A stretch of DNA of 64,000 nucleotides, taken from NCBI RefSeq assembly GCF_016031625.1, contig NZ_JACCHP010000011.1, positions 248,001 through 312,000 of the forward strand. The letters are read 5' to 3'. Positions within the stretch are counted from its first letter, which is position 1; every line of letters begins with the position of its first letter. Below are positions 53,240 through 62,412 of this stretch, one piece after another. This DNA is from Bradyrhizobium agreste. GTDB lineage: Bacteria > Pseudomonadota > Alphaproteobacteria > Rhizobiales > Xanthobacteraceae. Under the pieces are notes generated by a model that did no database searches, had not been told where the DNA came from, and worked only from the letters and a program-made list of their open reading frames with translations. The translations under genes and the position numbers were made by a program.

Positions 53240-54190
53240 ATGAGCGTCTTTGTCCTCCGACGTCTGTTGACCCTGCTGGCGACGCTGGTCGGCGCATCGC
53301 TGATCATCTTCCTGGTGCTCGACGCGCTGCCCGGCAACGCCGCGCAGATGCTGATGGGTGCCGACGCCTCGCCGGATGCGGTCCGCGCGCTCACCATCAA
53401 GCTCGGGCTCGACCAGCCGCTGGCGGTTCGCTACGTGCAATGGATCAAGGGCCTCGCCGTCGGCGATCTCGGCAATTCCTACGTCTACGGCACCCCGGTC
53501 GGCAGCCTGATCGCCGAGCGGCTGGTGCTGACCATTCCGCTCGCGATCATGGCGATGACGATCACGGTGACGCTGGCGCTCGCGGCCGGCATCTACACCG
53601 CCGCCAACCACAACAGGCTCGGCGATGTCGGCGTGATGTCGTTGACCCAAGTGGGCATCGCGCTGCCGAACTTCTGGTTCGCGATTCTCCTGGTGCTGCT
53701 GTTCTCGGTGCGGTTGCAATGGCTCTCGGCAGGCGGCTTTGCCGGCTGGGAGGACGGCATCTGGCCGGGGATCAAGTCGCTGCTGTTGCCGGCGATCTCG
53801 CTCGCGGTGGTGCAGGCCGCGATCCTGGCGCGCGTCACGCGCTCGGCCGTGCTCGAAGTGCTGCGCGAAGATTTCGTCCGCACCGCCCGCGCAAAGGGCC
53901 TCGGCAAGCGCGAGGTGCTGTGGAGCCACGTGCTGCGGAATGCCATGATCCCGGTGATGACCGTGATGGGGCTGCAATTCGCCAATCTGCTCGCCGGCAC
54001 CATCGTGATCGAGAACGTGTTCTATCTCCCGGGCCTCGGCCGCCTGATCTTCCAATCGATCGCCAACCGCGACCTGATCGTGGTGCGCAATTGCGTGATG
54101 CTGCTCGCCGCGATGGTCGTGATCGTTAATTTCGTGGTCGACGTGCTCTATGCCTTCATCGATCCTCGCATCAAGGTGCACGACCTGTGA
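53240..54190 (+). CDS. dppB: Oligopeptide ABC transporter permease (DppB-like)
   Basis: A 316-residue permease with six helices. N-terminus MSVFVLRRLLTLLATLVGASLIIFLVLDALPGN in outline, and the EAA loop EVLREDFVRTARAKGLGKREVLWSHVLRNAMIP near 215 are typical of DppB. It overlaps dppC by GTGA. The short gap after the amidase holds no terminator. Confidence 0.94.
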   Translation: MSVFVLRRLLTLLATLVGASLIIFLVLDALPGNAAQMLMGADASPDAVRALTIKLGLDQPLAVRYVQWIKGLAVGDLGNSYVYGTPVGSLIAERLVLTIPLAIMAMTITVTLALAAGIYTAANHNRLGDVGVMSLTQVGIALPNFWFAILLVLLFSVRLQWLSAGGFAGWEDGIWPGIKSLLLPAISLAVVQAAILARVTRSAVLEVLREDFVRTARAKGLGKREVLWSHVLRNAMIPVMTVMGLQFANLLAGTIVIENVFYLPGLGRLIFQSIANRDLIVVRNCVMLLAAMVVIVNFVVDVLYAFIDPRIKVHDL

Positions 54191-55083
54191 GTGATCCGCT
54201 CGCCACCGCAGTTGGATTGCCGGCAGCCACCGCGCCGACGCGCCCCGCCACGGGCTTTTGGCGGAGGGCGCTGCGGCATCGCAGCTTCGTGCTCGGTGGC
54301 GTGTTGGTGCTTGCGGTGCTCGCTTCCGCGCTGCTGTCGCTGGTGTGGACGCCGTGGTCGCCTTACGAGATCGACATCGCATCGAAGCTCCGGCCGCCCT
54401 CGGCAGCGCATTGGCTCGGCACCGATTCCTTCGGCCGCGACATCGCCTCGCTGCTGCTTGCGGGGGCCCGATCCACCATCATGGTCGGTGTCATCGCCGT
54501 CAGCATCGGTCTCACCTTCGGCGTCACGCTGGGCCTGATCGCCTCGGCCCGGCGCGGCTGGACGGAGGAGATCATCATGCGCTTTTCCGATTTCACCTTC
54601 GCCTTTCCGGCCGTGCTGTCCGCGATCATGCTCGCGGCGGTCGTCGGGCCCGGCATGGTGACCTCGATCGTCGCGATCGGCATCTTTCAGATCCCGACGT
54701 TGACGCGGCTGACGCGCGGCTCGGCCAACGCGATCTGGGCGCGTGAATTCGTGCTCGCGGCACGCGCAGCGGGCAAGGGGCGCTTCCGCATCACCATCGA
54801 GCATGTGCTGCCGAACATCCTGTCGATCCTGATCGTGCAGGTCACCATCCAGTTCGCGCTCGCCATCCTCGCCGAAGCCGCTTTGTCCTATCTCGGTCTC
54901 GGCACCCAGCCGCCGCAGCCGTCTTGGGGGCGGATGCTGAACGATGCGCAGACGCTGCTGTTCCAGTCGCCGATGCTCGCGGTCTTTCCGGGCGCCGCGA
55001 TCGCAATCTCGGTGCTCGGTCTCAACCTGCTCGGTGACGGATTGCGCGACGTGCTCGATCCCCGGCTGGCGCGGGAGCGATGA
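54187..55083 (+). CDS. dppC: Oligopeptide ABC transporter permease (DppC-like)
   Basis: A 298-residue permease with an N-terminal OppC_N part (HRSFVLGGVLVLAVLASALL) and HWLGTDSFGRDIASLLLAGARST near 75, the DppC hallmark. EAA loop WAREFVLAARAAGKGRFRITIEHVLPN near 185. GTG start overlapping dppB. Confidence 0.94.
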   Translation: MSDPLATAVGLPAATAPTRPATGFWRRALRHRSFVLGGVLVLAVLASALLSLVWTPWSPYEIDIASKLRPPSAAHWLGTDSFGRDIASLLLAGARSTIMVGVIAVSIGLTFGVTLGLIASARRGWTEEIIMRFSDFTFAFPAVLSAIMLAAVVGPGMVTSIVAIGIFQIPTLTRLTRGSANAIWAREFVLAARAAGKGRFRITIEHVLPNILSILIVQVTIQFALAILAEAALSYLGLGTQPPQPSWGRMLNDAQTLLFQSPMLAVFPGAAIAISVLGLNLLGDGLRDVLDPRLARER

Positions 55084-56099
55084 CCATGGCCGAGCGCTCC
55101 AACATGCCGCTGATCGAAGTCGAGAATCTCGGCGTTCGCCTCAACACCAGCCGTGGGCCGGCGCAGGCCGTGCGCGGCGTCAGCTTTGCGCTCAAGCGCG
55201 GTGAGACGCTTGGGCTCGTCGGCGAGTCCGGCTGCGGCAAGTCGGTCACGGCGTTGTCGTTGATGGGGTTGCTGCCGGACAGTGCCGTCGTCACCGGCAG
55301 CATCAAGCTGGAAGGCGACGAGCTCGTCGGACTTGCGGATGCCGACTATTGCCGCCTGCGCGGCAACCGCATCAGCATGATCTTCCAGGAGCCGATGACT
55401 GCTCTCAATCCGATGCACACGATCGGCAACCAGGTCGCCGAGCCGCTGCGCCGTCACAAGAAATTTTCGGCGGCGCAGGCGCGGAAAGAGGCAATCGCTT
55501 TGCTCGACCGCGTCGGGCTGCCCGACCCGGCAAGGCGCGTCGACGCCTATCCGCATCAGTTCTCCGGCGGCCAGCGCCAGCGCATCACCATCGCGATGGC
55601 GCTTGCCTGCGAGCCGGACCTGTTGATCGCGGACGAGCCGACCACCGCGCTTGACGTCACCATCCAGGGTCAGATCCTCGACCTCATCGCCGACCTCGTC
55701 GAGGAGCGCGGCATGTCGATGATCCTGATCTCGCACGATCTCGGCGTCATTGCCGAGAACGTCCAGCGCATGATGGTGATGTACGGCGGCACCGTCGTCG
55801 AAAGCGGACCGACCGACGAGGTGTTCCGTCGCATGGGCCATCCCTACACCCAGGGCCTGTTCCGCGCCCGGCCGAAGCTCGGCGCGCGCAAGGGGACGCG
55901 GCTGAAGACGATCTCGGGCACGGTGCCGGAGCTTGCTGATCTGCCGTCCGGCTGCACCTTCTCAGATCGCTGTCCGCTGGTGATCGACCAGTGCCGTGCC
56001 GCGCTGCCGCCGATGGTGGACGTCGGCCCCGGCCATCTTGCGCGCTGCATCCGAACGGACGTGTCGATGGCCGAACGCGTCGGAGCGCTGACCGCATGA
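55080..56099 (+). CDS. dppD: Oligopeptide ABC transporter ATP-binding protein (DppD-like)
   Basis: A 339-residue ATPase: Walker A GESGCGKSVTALSLMG near 45, signature FSGGQRQRITIAMALA near 160, Walker B LLIADEPTTALDVT, and a C-terminal oligo_HPY part with cysteines (SGCTFSDRCPLVIDQC) of the kind that binds an Fe-S cluster in DppD. Overlaps both neighbours by ATGA. Confidence 0.94.
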   Translation: MTMAERSNMPLIEVENLGVRLNTSRGPAQAVRGVSFALKRGETLGLVGESGCGKSVTALSLMGLLPDSAVVTGSIKLEGDELVGLADADYCRLRGNRISMIFQEPMTALNPMHTIGNQVAEPLRRHKKFSAAQARKEAIALLDRVGLPDPARRVDAYPHQFSGGQRQRITIAMALACEPDLLIADEPTTALDVTIQGQILDLIADLVEERGMSMILISHDLGVIAENVQRMMVMYGGTVVESGPTDEVFRRMGHPYTQGLFRARPKLGARKGTRLKTISGTVPELADLPSGCTFSDRCPLVIDQCRAALPPMVDVGPGHLARCIRTDVSMAERVGALTA

Positions 56100-57100
56100 G
56101 CACCGCCCCGCTTCTCGACGTCAGGGATCTCGAACAGCGCTACACGCTGCCGCGCGAGAGCCTGTTCCGTCCGCCGGGGCAGGTGCGCGCGCTCAACGGT
56201 GTCAGTGTGCAGGTCCGGGCCGGCAAGAGCCTCGGCATCGTCGGCGAGTCCGGCTCCGGCAAGTCCACCTTCGCGCGCGTCGTGATGGCGCTGGAGCGGC
56301 CGAGCGCAGGACACGTCGCGCTGCTCGGGCGCGAGCTCAATCGCCTGCCGGCCGACGAGCTGCGCCGCGCCCGGCGCGATTTCCAGATGGTGTTCCAGGA
56401 TCCCTATGGCTCGCTCGATCCGCGTCAGACCATCGGCCGGATCGTCGCCGAGCCGCTGACCGTGCTGGAAGGTGCGGACCGCACCACGTTCCGCGACCGC
56501 GTCGCCGCGGTGCTGCGCCAGGTCGGTCTGCGCGATGCGGACATGGAAAAATATCCGCACGAATTCTCCGGCGGGCAGCGCCAGCGTATCGCGATTGCGC
56601 GTGCGCTCATCACTCAGCCGAAGCTGATCGTCGCCGACGAGCCGGTCTCCGCGCTCGACGTCTCCGTGCAGGCCCAGGTGCTGAACCTGATGCAGGATCT
56701 CCAGGAGCAGTTTGGCCTGAGCTACATCCTGATCAGTCACGACCTCGCCGTCGTCGACTATCTCTGCGACGAGGTCGCGGTGATGTATCTCGGCCGCATC
56801 GTCGAGCAGGGCCGCCCCGAAGATCTGTTCGAGCGCTGTGCCCATCCCTATACGCGGGCGCTGCTGGAGGCGGTGCCGCGGGCGCGCGCCGTGGGTGGCC
56901 GGCGCCGCCGCGGGGCCCAGGCGATCGCCTCGCAATCGGCGGCGGTGGCCGGATGCCCCTATGCATCACGCTGCGCGCTTGCCGACCAGCATTGCCGCGA
57001 GGTTCCGCCTGAGTTACGCAAGGTGGGCGAGGGGCACCTTGCCGCCTGCCACAAGGCCGAGGCCGTGATGGCGTTGCCGCAGGCGGCCATGGAAGGTTAG
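56096..57100 (+). CDS. dppF: Oligopeptide ABC transporter ATP-binding protein (DppF-like)
   Basis: A 334-residue ATPase: Walker A GESGSGKSTFARVVM near 47, signature FSGGQRQRIAIARALI near 160, Walker B LIVADEPVSALDVSVQ, and a C-terminal cysteine motif (GCPYASRCALADQHC). The start at 56096 overlaps the dppD stop; longer open frame upstream is a shadow inside dppD. Confidence 0.94.
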   Translation: MSTAPLLDVRDLEQRYTLPRESLFRPPGQVRALNGVSVQVRAGKSLGIVGESGSGKSTFARVVMALERPSAGHVALLGRELNRLPADELRRARRDFQMVFQDPYGSLDPRQTIGRIVAEPLTVLEGADRTTFRDRVAAVLRQVGLRDADMEKYPHEFSGGQRQRIAIARALITQPKLIVADEPVSALDVSVQAQVLNLMQDLQEQFGLSYILISHDLAVVDYLCDEVAVMYLGRIVEQGRPEDLFERCAHPYTRALLEAVPRARAVGGRRRRGAQAIASQSAAVAGCPYASRCALADQHCREVPPELRKVGEGHLAACHKAEAVMALPQAAMEG

Positions 57101-57156
57101 TGTCCGGGGCAGGATTGGCGTAAAGCTGGAAACAGGATTGGCCGGGGAGTTCGCGC

Positions 57157-58650
57157 ATGTTCAGGAAACTATCGATCGTCGCATTTGCCGCTGCGCTCGT
57201 CGCGGCGCCTTTGCCGGTGCTGGCGCAGAGCAAGAAGGACAGCGTCGTCATGGGGATGACGCTGGAGCCGCCGGGCCTCGACCCGACCAATGCGGCCGCC
57301 GCGGCGATCGCCGAGGTCACGCTCTACAACATCTATGAGACGCTGACCAAGATCAATGAGGACGGCTCCACCTCGCCGCTGCTCGCCGAGAGCTGGACCG
57401 CTTCGCCCGATCTGAAGACCTATACGTTCAAGCTGCGCAAGGGCGTCAAATTCCACAATGGCGAAGCGTTCGATTCCGCTGCGGTGAAGTTCTCGTTCGA
57501 GCGCAACGCGGCACCGACCAGCACCAACAAGGACAAGAGCCTGTACCAGGCCTTCGAGAAGGTCGAGACGCCCGACGCCGACACCGTCGTGATCACCGTG
57601 AAATATTCCGAGCCGAACCTGCCGTTCCTGCTCGGGCAGGCGGGCGGCTCGATCGTCGAGCCGAAGAGCGCGGCCACCAATGTCACGCAGCCGGTCGGGA
57701 CCGGACCTTATCAGCTAGGGGGCTGGGCCAAGGGTTCCTCGATCACGCTGAACAAATGGGCCGACTACCGCAACGCTTCCGCGATCAAGCTTTCGAAGGT
57801 GACGATCCGCTTCATCTCCGATCCGGCCGCGCAGGCCGCGGCGCTGCTCTCGAACGACGTCGACGCGTTCCCGCGAATCGCAACCCGCGTCGTCGCTCAG
57901 TTCAAGTCTGATCCGCGGTTCACGGTGCTGATCGGCGGCTCCAGGGCCAAGACCATCGTAGCCATCAACCATCGCAAGAAGCCGCTCGACGACGTCCGTG
58001 TTCGCCGCGCCATCCTCGCCGCGATCGACCGCAAGGCACTGATCGACGGCGCCGTCGAGGGGTTCGGCACGCCGATCGGCAGTTTCTACACACCGGGATC
58101 ACTCGGTTATGTCGACACCACCGGCATCAACCCCTACGACCCTGAGAAAGCCAAGAAGCTGCTGACTGAAGCCGGCGTGACCACGCCGCTGGAATTGTCA
58201 TTGAAGCTGCCGCCGCCGCCCTATGCGCGGCAGGGCGGCGAGATCGTCGCGGCCCAGCTCGCCAAGGTCGGCATCATCGCTAGAATCGAGAACGTCGAAT
58301 GGGCGCAGTGGCTGTCGCAGGTGTTTGCGCCTAACGGCCCGCACAATTTCGATCTGACCATCGTCAGCCACGTCGAGCCGTTCGACCTCGTCAAGCTCAC
58401 CGAGTCGGACTATTACATCGGGTACAACAACGAGGCGTTCAACGCGCTCTACAAGCAGATCGTCTCGACCCCCGACGAAGCCGGCCGCGCCAAGCTGCTC
58501 GGCGATGCCCAGCGCATGCTGGCGACCGATGCAGTCTCGGCCTACCTATTCCAGCCGCAATGGCCGACTGTCATCAACAAGAAGCTGAAGGGCGTCTGGA
58601 AGGAAGTCCCTCAATTCGAGAACGACTTCTCCACGTGGTACTGGGAGTAG
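57157..58650 (+). CDS. dppA: Oligopeptide ABC transporter substrate-binding protein (DppA-like)
   Basis: A 497-residue family 5 solute-binding protein with a signal peptide (about 1-24, ending PLPVLAQ). GMTLEPPGLDPTNAAAAAIAEV and YTFKLRKGVKFHNGEAFDSAAVKFSFER are the family motif regions. GGGGAG lies 7 bases before the ATG. It is placed last in the operon, after the ATPases. Substrate unknown; the flanking amidases point to amides or short peptides. Confidence 0.94.
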   Translation: MFRKLSIVAFAAALVAAPLPVLAQSKKDSVVMGMTLEPPGLDPTNAAAAAIAEVTLYNIYETLTKINEDGSTSPLLAESWTASPDLKTYTFKLRKGVKFHNGEAFDSAAVKFSFERNAAPTSTNKDKSLYQAFEKVETPDADTVVITVKYSEPNLPFLLGQAGGSIVEPKSAATNVTQPVGTGPYQLGGWAKGSSITLNKWADYRNASAIKLSKVTIRFISDPAAQAAALLSNDVDAFPRIATRVVAQFKSDPRFTVLIGGSRAKTIVAINHRKKPLDDVRVRRAILAAIDRKALIDGAVEGFGTPIGSFYTPGSLGYVDTTGINPYDPEKAKKLLTEAGVTTPLELSLKLPPPPYARQGGEIVAAQLAKVGIIARIENVEWAQWLSQVFAPNGPHNFDLTIVSHVEPFDLVKLTESDYYIGYNNEAFNALYKQIVSTPDEAGRAKLLGDAQRMLATDAVSAYLFQPQWPTVINKKLKGVWKEVPQFENDFSTWYWE

Positions 58651-58667
58651 GCGGCGTCCGTTGCTGT

Positions 58668-58692
58668 GCCCTCTCCGCGCGTTGGGGAGGGC
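58668..58692 (+). terminator. Terminator-like hairpin after dppA
   Basis: GCCCTCTCC pairs with GGGGAGGGC (one mismatch) over a 7-base loop, 18 bases past the dppA stop. It may be a remnant of the same palindrome type as at 7341. Confidence 0.45.
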
Positions 58693-58712
58693 AGCGCCAA
58701 AACAAAAAACCT

Positions 58713-58737
58713 GAAAAACAACCCCATGCACAGTAGC
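58713..58737 (-). repeat. 25-nt dispersed repeat, copy 2
   Basis: Exact reverse complement of 883-907. It stands between the dppA hairpin and the second amidase, preceded by an A-rich tail that matches copy 1 only loosely. Confidence 0.8.
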
Positions 58738-58879
58738 GGGTGTCAGTCATTTCAATGGCTTGCACGTTGCGCCTGTGGGACCGACGCGATGCTCCCGGAC
58801 GTTGACCCGTCGGGCAAAACACTGGCATGATGGCACGCTCGCGTCTCGTGGTGGAGATGCGCCATCGGGCGAGGCAGCC

Positions 58880-60539
58880 GTGCAGAAATCATCCCGCCGC
58901 GGTGCCGGCATTGCCGCGGCGGCCGTCAGTGCCCAGGCGCCGATCTCCCCAAAGCTTGATCACGCAAGGCTCGATCATGCCTCGATGAGCGATATCGCTC
59001 ATGCCTTGGCCGATGGGCATGTCACTGCGACGGCGCTGGTCAAAGCCTATCTCGCGCGCATTGAAGCCTACAACCGCGATGGGCCCAGGCTCAACGCGGT
59101 CCGCGCGCTCAATCCCGACGCGCTCGCGATCGCAGGCAGGCTCGACGGCGTCAAGCCGTCGGCCAAGCGGCCGCTGGCCGGCATCCCGATCCTGGTGAAG
59201 GACAACATCGCAACCGGCGACGAACAGCCGACCACGGCAGGCGCGCTGGCACTGGAAGGCGCGCATGCGCGGGACGATGCGACGCTCGTCAAGCTGCTGC
59301 GCGAGGCCGGCGCGGTGATCCTCGGCAAGGCGAACCTGACCGAATTCTCCAACATGATCGCGGTCGATATGCCCCACGGCTATTCGTCGCTGGGCGGCCA
59401 GGTCAAGAACCCCTATGCGTCGGCGCTGATGGACGATCACGGCATCCCCATTGTGCCCCCGGGCGGCTCGAGCGCGGGTTCGGCGGTTGCGGTAGCAGCA
59501 GACCTGTGCGCGGCCTCGATCGGCACGGAGACCTCGGGCTCGCTGCTGTTTCCCGCCAGCCAGAACGGCCTCGTCACCGTGAAGCCGACCGTCGGGCTGA
59601 TCAGCCGTGCCGGCATCGTGCCGATCGCGCACAGCCAGGACACCGCAGGACCGATGACGCGGACCGTGCGCGACCCGGCGCTGCTGCTCAACGTGCTCGC
59701 TGCGAAAGACCCGCTCGATCCGGCGACGCAAAAGCAGCGGCGGCCGGCCGATTACACCGCCGGCTTGACGCGCGCTGCGATGAAGGGCGCGCGTATCGGC
59801 GTGCCAAGCGACCCTGCTGATCCGCTGAACGATTGCTATTACGGCAAGTTGCCGCCAAGGTCGGCCAAGCTGATGGCCGAAGCGATCCAGGTGCTGGAGG
59901 ATCTCGGCGCCGTCATCGTGCGCGCCAACATGCCGACAGCAGGCTGGATCGGCGGGCCGGGCACGATCATGGCCGTGCTCAACCGCAACCCGTTGAGCCG
60001 CCACAAGGGCACTGTCGCACGACCGCCGGTTGTTTTTCTCTACGAGCTGAAGCACGACCTCAATCTGTATCTGAAGGATTGGGCGACCAACACGGACATC
60101 AAGACCATGACCGACATCGTCGCCTTCAACGAGGCGAATGCGGACAGGGCGCTGCGTTTCGGCCAGGACCACTTTCTCGCCGCGGAGACGACCCGGGGCG
60201 ATCTCAGCGAGCGCGAGTACAAATCCGCGCGCGCCATGGACCTGCTCTCGGCCAAGACGCGCGGCATGGATGCCTATATGAACCAGCACAAGCTCGACGC
60301 CGTGCTGTTTCCCGGCGCCTACGGCGCCTCCATCGCCGCCAAGGCGGGGCTATCCCAGCGTCATGGTGCCTGCAGGGTTCGTTTCGGGGACAGACGACGG
60401 CAGGGACACGCCCGATTATCCGCTCGGCATCACCTTCGCAGGCCGCGCCTGGAGCGAGCACAAGCTGCTGCGTCTGGCCTACGCGTATGAGCAGGCCTCC
60501 GCCAAGCGCAAGCTGCCGCCCGGCTTGCCTGCGCTTTAG
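58880..60539 (+). pseudogene. Second amidase, 3' frameshift
   Basis: An amidase-signature enzyme, about 550 residues if repaired. IPILVKDNIAT (Lys), GGSSAGSAVAV (cis-Ser) and GTETSGSLLFPASQNGLVT (nucleophile Ser) are intact. After AYGASIAAKAG a run of four G (60346-60349) shifts the frame, and the remaining ORF ends at 60490 in unrelated sequence. Removing one G restores YPSVMVPAGFVSGTDDGRD and a family-like end GITFAGRAWSEHKLLRLAYA, stopping at 60539. Start: GTG 58880 with GAGG 5 bases upstream; it gives a twin-arginine-like leader SSRRGAGIAAAAVSAQA. It could be a true pseudogene, a recent mutation or a base-calling error. Confidence 0.8.
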
Positions 60540-60541
60540 AG

Positions 60542-60727
60542 TTAACTGCTCGCGCGCTTCTCTCTGCAGATGGCACTGTCACAGAGCCGATTCACCTGAT
60601 CGACCGTGTTCCGATCGGTATGTCCGATGTCCCCTGGAAGCATCGGTGAGGGGGTGTGAATACCGCTGTCACTTAGAGGTCTTGAACGTTTGGAACTCTC
60701 ATGCGTTAGTCGGCGGATGAGGGACAT
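60542..60727 (-). other. Intergenic stretch with a weak 61-codon ORF
   Basis: Between the amidase and corA only a 61-codon open frame is seen, ending GHTDRNTVDQVNRLCDSAICREKR. It has no ribosome site I trust and no known family; it may be a fragment of a repeated Bradyrhizobium sequence. GGAG at 60756 belongs to corA. Confidence 0.2.
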
Positions 60728-60767
60728 GCGCCAACCGGCATGACGAGGCGGCCACGGAGTTCGGTTC

Positions 60768-61742
60768 TTGCTTAGACTTTACAGGTGGCCGTCCGGCGAC
60801 TGGCACGGCATCGGCGCGGAAATGCCCTCGGAGATCATCTGGGCCGATCTCCTAGACGGCACCGCCGAGGAAAAGCAGTTCGTCGAGCGGCTGCTCGACA
60901 TCCGCATTCCCACCGAAGACTCGCTCAGCGAGATCGAGGCGTCGAGCCGCCTGATCTTCGACCGCGGCACGCTCTATCTCAGTTCGCCCGCGGTGCGGGT
61001 CACCGAGGCCAACGAAGCCGAGATCACGCCCGTAGGCTTCGTCATCGGTCCGCACGTGCTGGTGACGGTGCGCTTTGCAGAGCTGCCGATCTTCGACGAG
61101 ACCGGCAAGCGCGTCGGCTCCGATGACAGCCTGGAGAACGGCATGTGCGTGTTCGTCAGCCTGCTCGAGGCCATGATCGATCGCGGCGCCGATGTCCTGG
61201 AGCATCTCGGCGCCAAGGTCGATCAGCTCTCGCGGGGGGTCTTCAAGGGCGGGCTGGTGCGCACCCAGCGCCCGGTGCGCTCCAGCCGCAGGATGCGCGA
61301 GGCCCTGGAGAATCTCGGCGAGCTGGCCGACCGGCTGGCCAAGGCGCGCGATGTCTTGCTCGGGGTGGGCCGCGTTGCCGCGTTTGCCGGCGACGTCGGC
61401 AGCGAGTGGATCACGGCGTCGTCGAAGAAGCGCCTGGAGGCCGTGTCCAAGGACGTCGTCTCGCTCAGCGATTACGAGACGCGACTATCGGACAAGATCC
61501 AGCTGCTGCTCGATGCCGTGCTCGGCTTCATCAACATCCAGCAGAACGAGCTGTTCAAGATCCTGACGATCGTGTCGGTCGTCGGCGTACCGCCGACGAT
61601 CATGGTCGGCATCTGGGGCATGAACTTCAGGCACATGCCCGAATTGGATTGGAGCTTCGGCTATCCGCTGGCGTGGCTTGCGGTGATCGCAAGCGGCCTG
61701 CTGCCGCTGATCTGGTTCAAGCGGCGCGGCTGGTTCGAGTGA
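60768..61742 (+). CDS. CorA-family metal ion transporter (ZntB-like)
   Basis: A 324-residue CorA-type channel. A large N-terminal cytoplasmic domain (1-260) with long helices near 150-260 is followed by two membrane helices at about 263-285 and 296-316, with the pore motif GMN in GIWGMNFRHMPEL. CorA carries Mg, while the ZntB branch moves Zn; the branch cannot be told by eye. The start is TTG at 60768, with GGAG 8 bases upstream; the first ATG (60822) would cut the first beta strand. Confidence 0.9.
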   Translation: MLRLYRWPSGDWHGIGAEMPSEIIWADLLDGTAEEKQFVERLLDIRIPTEDSLSEIEASSRLIFDRGTLYLSSPAVRVTEANEAEITPVGFVIGPHVLVTVRFAELPIFDETGKRVGSDDSLENGMCVFVSLLEAMIDRGADVLEHLGAKVDQLSRGVFKGGLVRTQRPVRSSRRMREALENLGELADRLAKARDVLLGVGRVAAFAGDVGSEWITASSKKRLEAVSKDVVSLSDYETRLSDKIQLLLDAVLGFINIQQNELFKILTIVSVVGVPPTIMVGIWGMNFRHMPELDWSFGYPLAWLAVIASGLLPLIWFKRRGWFE

Positions 61743-61747
61743 TGGCA

Positions 61748-61775
61748 GCGGCGCATCGTTCAAGCGATGCGCCGC
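61748..61775. terminator. Shared hairpin between convergent corA and hydrolase
   Basis: GCGGCGCATCG and CGATGCGCCGC form a perfect 11-bp stem with a 6-base loop in the 40-base gap between two convergent stops. No long T run on either side, but position and strength suit a bidirectional terminator. Confidence 0.65.
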
Positions 61776-61782
61776 GGCTCGA

Positions 61783-62412
61783 TCATGCGGCCTTGGCGTC
61801 GGCCTTGCTGATCCAGTTGCGGGACAGCGTCACGTCCGCCTGCGACAATTGATGGCCTACCGGCAACACCTTGTGATCAACACGCGCGCCGGCGTCCGAC
61901 AACAACGCCGCGAGCCGTGCCGAATTGCTCGCCGGCACGATCGGGTCGGCCTGCCCCGAGAGCAGCAATATTGGCTTCTTGCCAAGGTCAGCCTTGGGCG
62001 GATCCGACAACGGCACCATCGCGCGCAGCAGGATCGCGCCTGCGAGCACGTCCGGCTGCAAGAGCAGCAGCGCGGCAGCGATGTTGGCGCCGTTGGAGAA
62101 CCCGACCGCGACCGGCGCGGCGAGGCCGTAGCGCTGCCGCGCCTCCGCGACGAAGTCGCCGAGCTCGTGCGCGCGACGCCGCACGTCCTCCTCGTCGAAA
62201 ACGCCCTCGGCGAGGCGGCGGAAGAAGCGGGGCATGCCGTGCTCGAGCACGCGGCCGCGCGGCGAGAGCAGGGCAGAGCCTGATGAGATCATCTTGCCGA
62301 GGCCGAGCAGGTCGTTCTCGTCGCCGCCGGTGCCGTGCAGCAGCAGCAGCGGCGGGGAGCCCGCGTCGCCTGCGGGCTCGAAGCGATGGATGAATGCGGT
62401 CCCGGTCATCAT
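61783..62412 (-). CDS. Alpha/beta hydrolase, MhqD/phospholipase-carboxylesterase type
   Basis: A 209-residue serine hydrolase. LLLLHGTGGDENDLLGLG near 22 is the oxyanion region, GFSNGAN near 104 the nucleophile elbow, GQADPIVP near 155 the acid and VGHQLS near 188 the base histidine. It overlaps the dioxygenase stop by ATGA. Bacillus MhqD and MhqO are paired in the same way for quinone resistance. Confidence 0.9.
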   Translation of the reverse strand: MMTGTAFIHRFEPAGDAGSPPLLLLHGTGGDENDLLGLGKMISSGSALLSPRGRVLEHGMPRFFRRLAEGVFDEEDVRRRAHELGDFVAEARQRYGLAAPVAVGFSNGANIAAALLLLQPDVLAGAILLRAMVPLSDPPKADLGKKPILLLSGQADPIVPASNSARLAALLSDAGARVDHKVLPVGHQLSQADVTLSRNWISKADAKAA

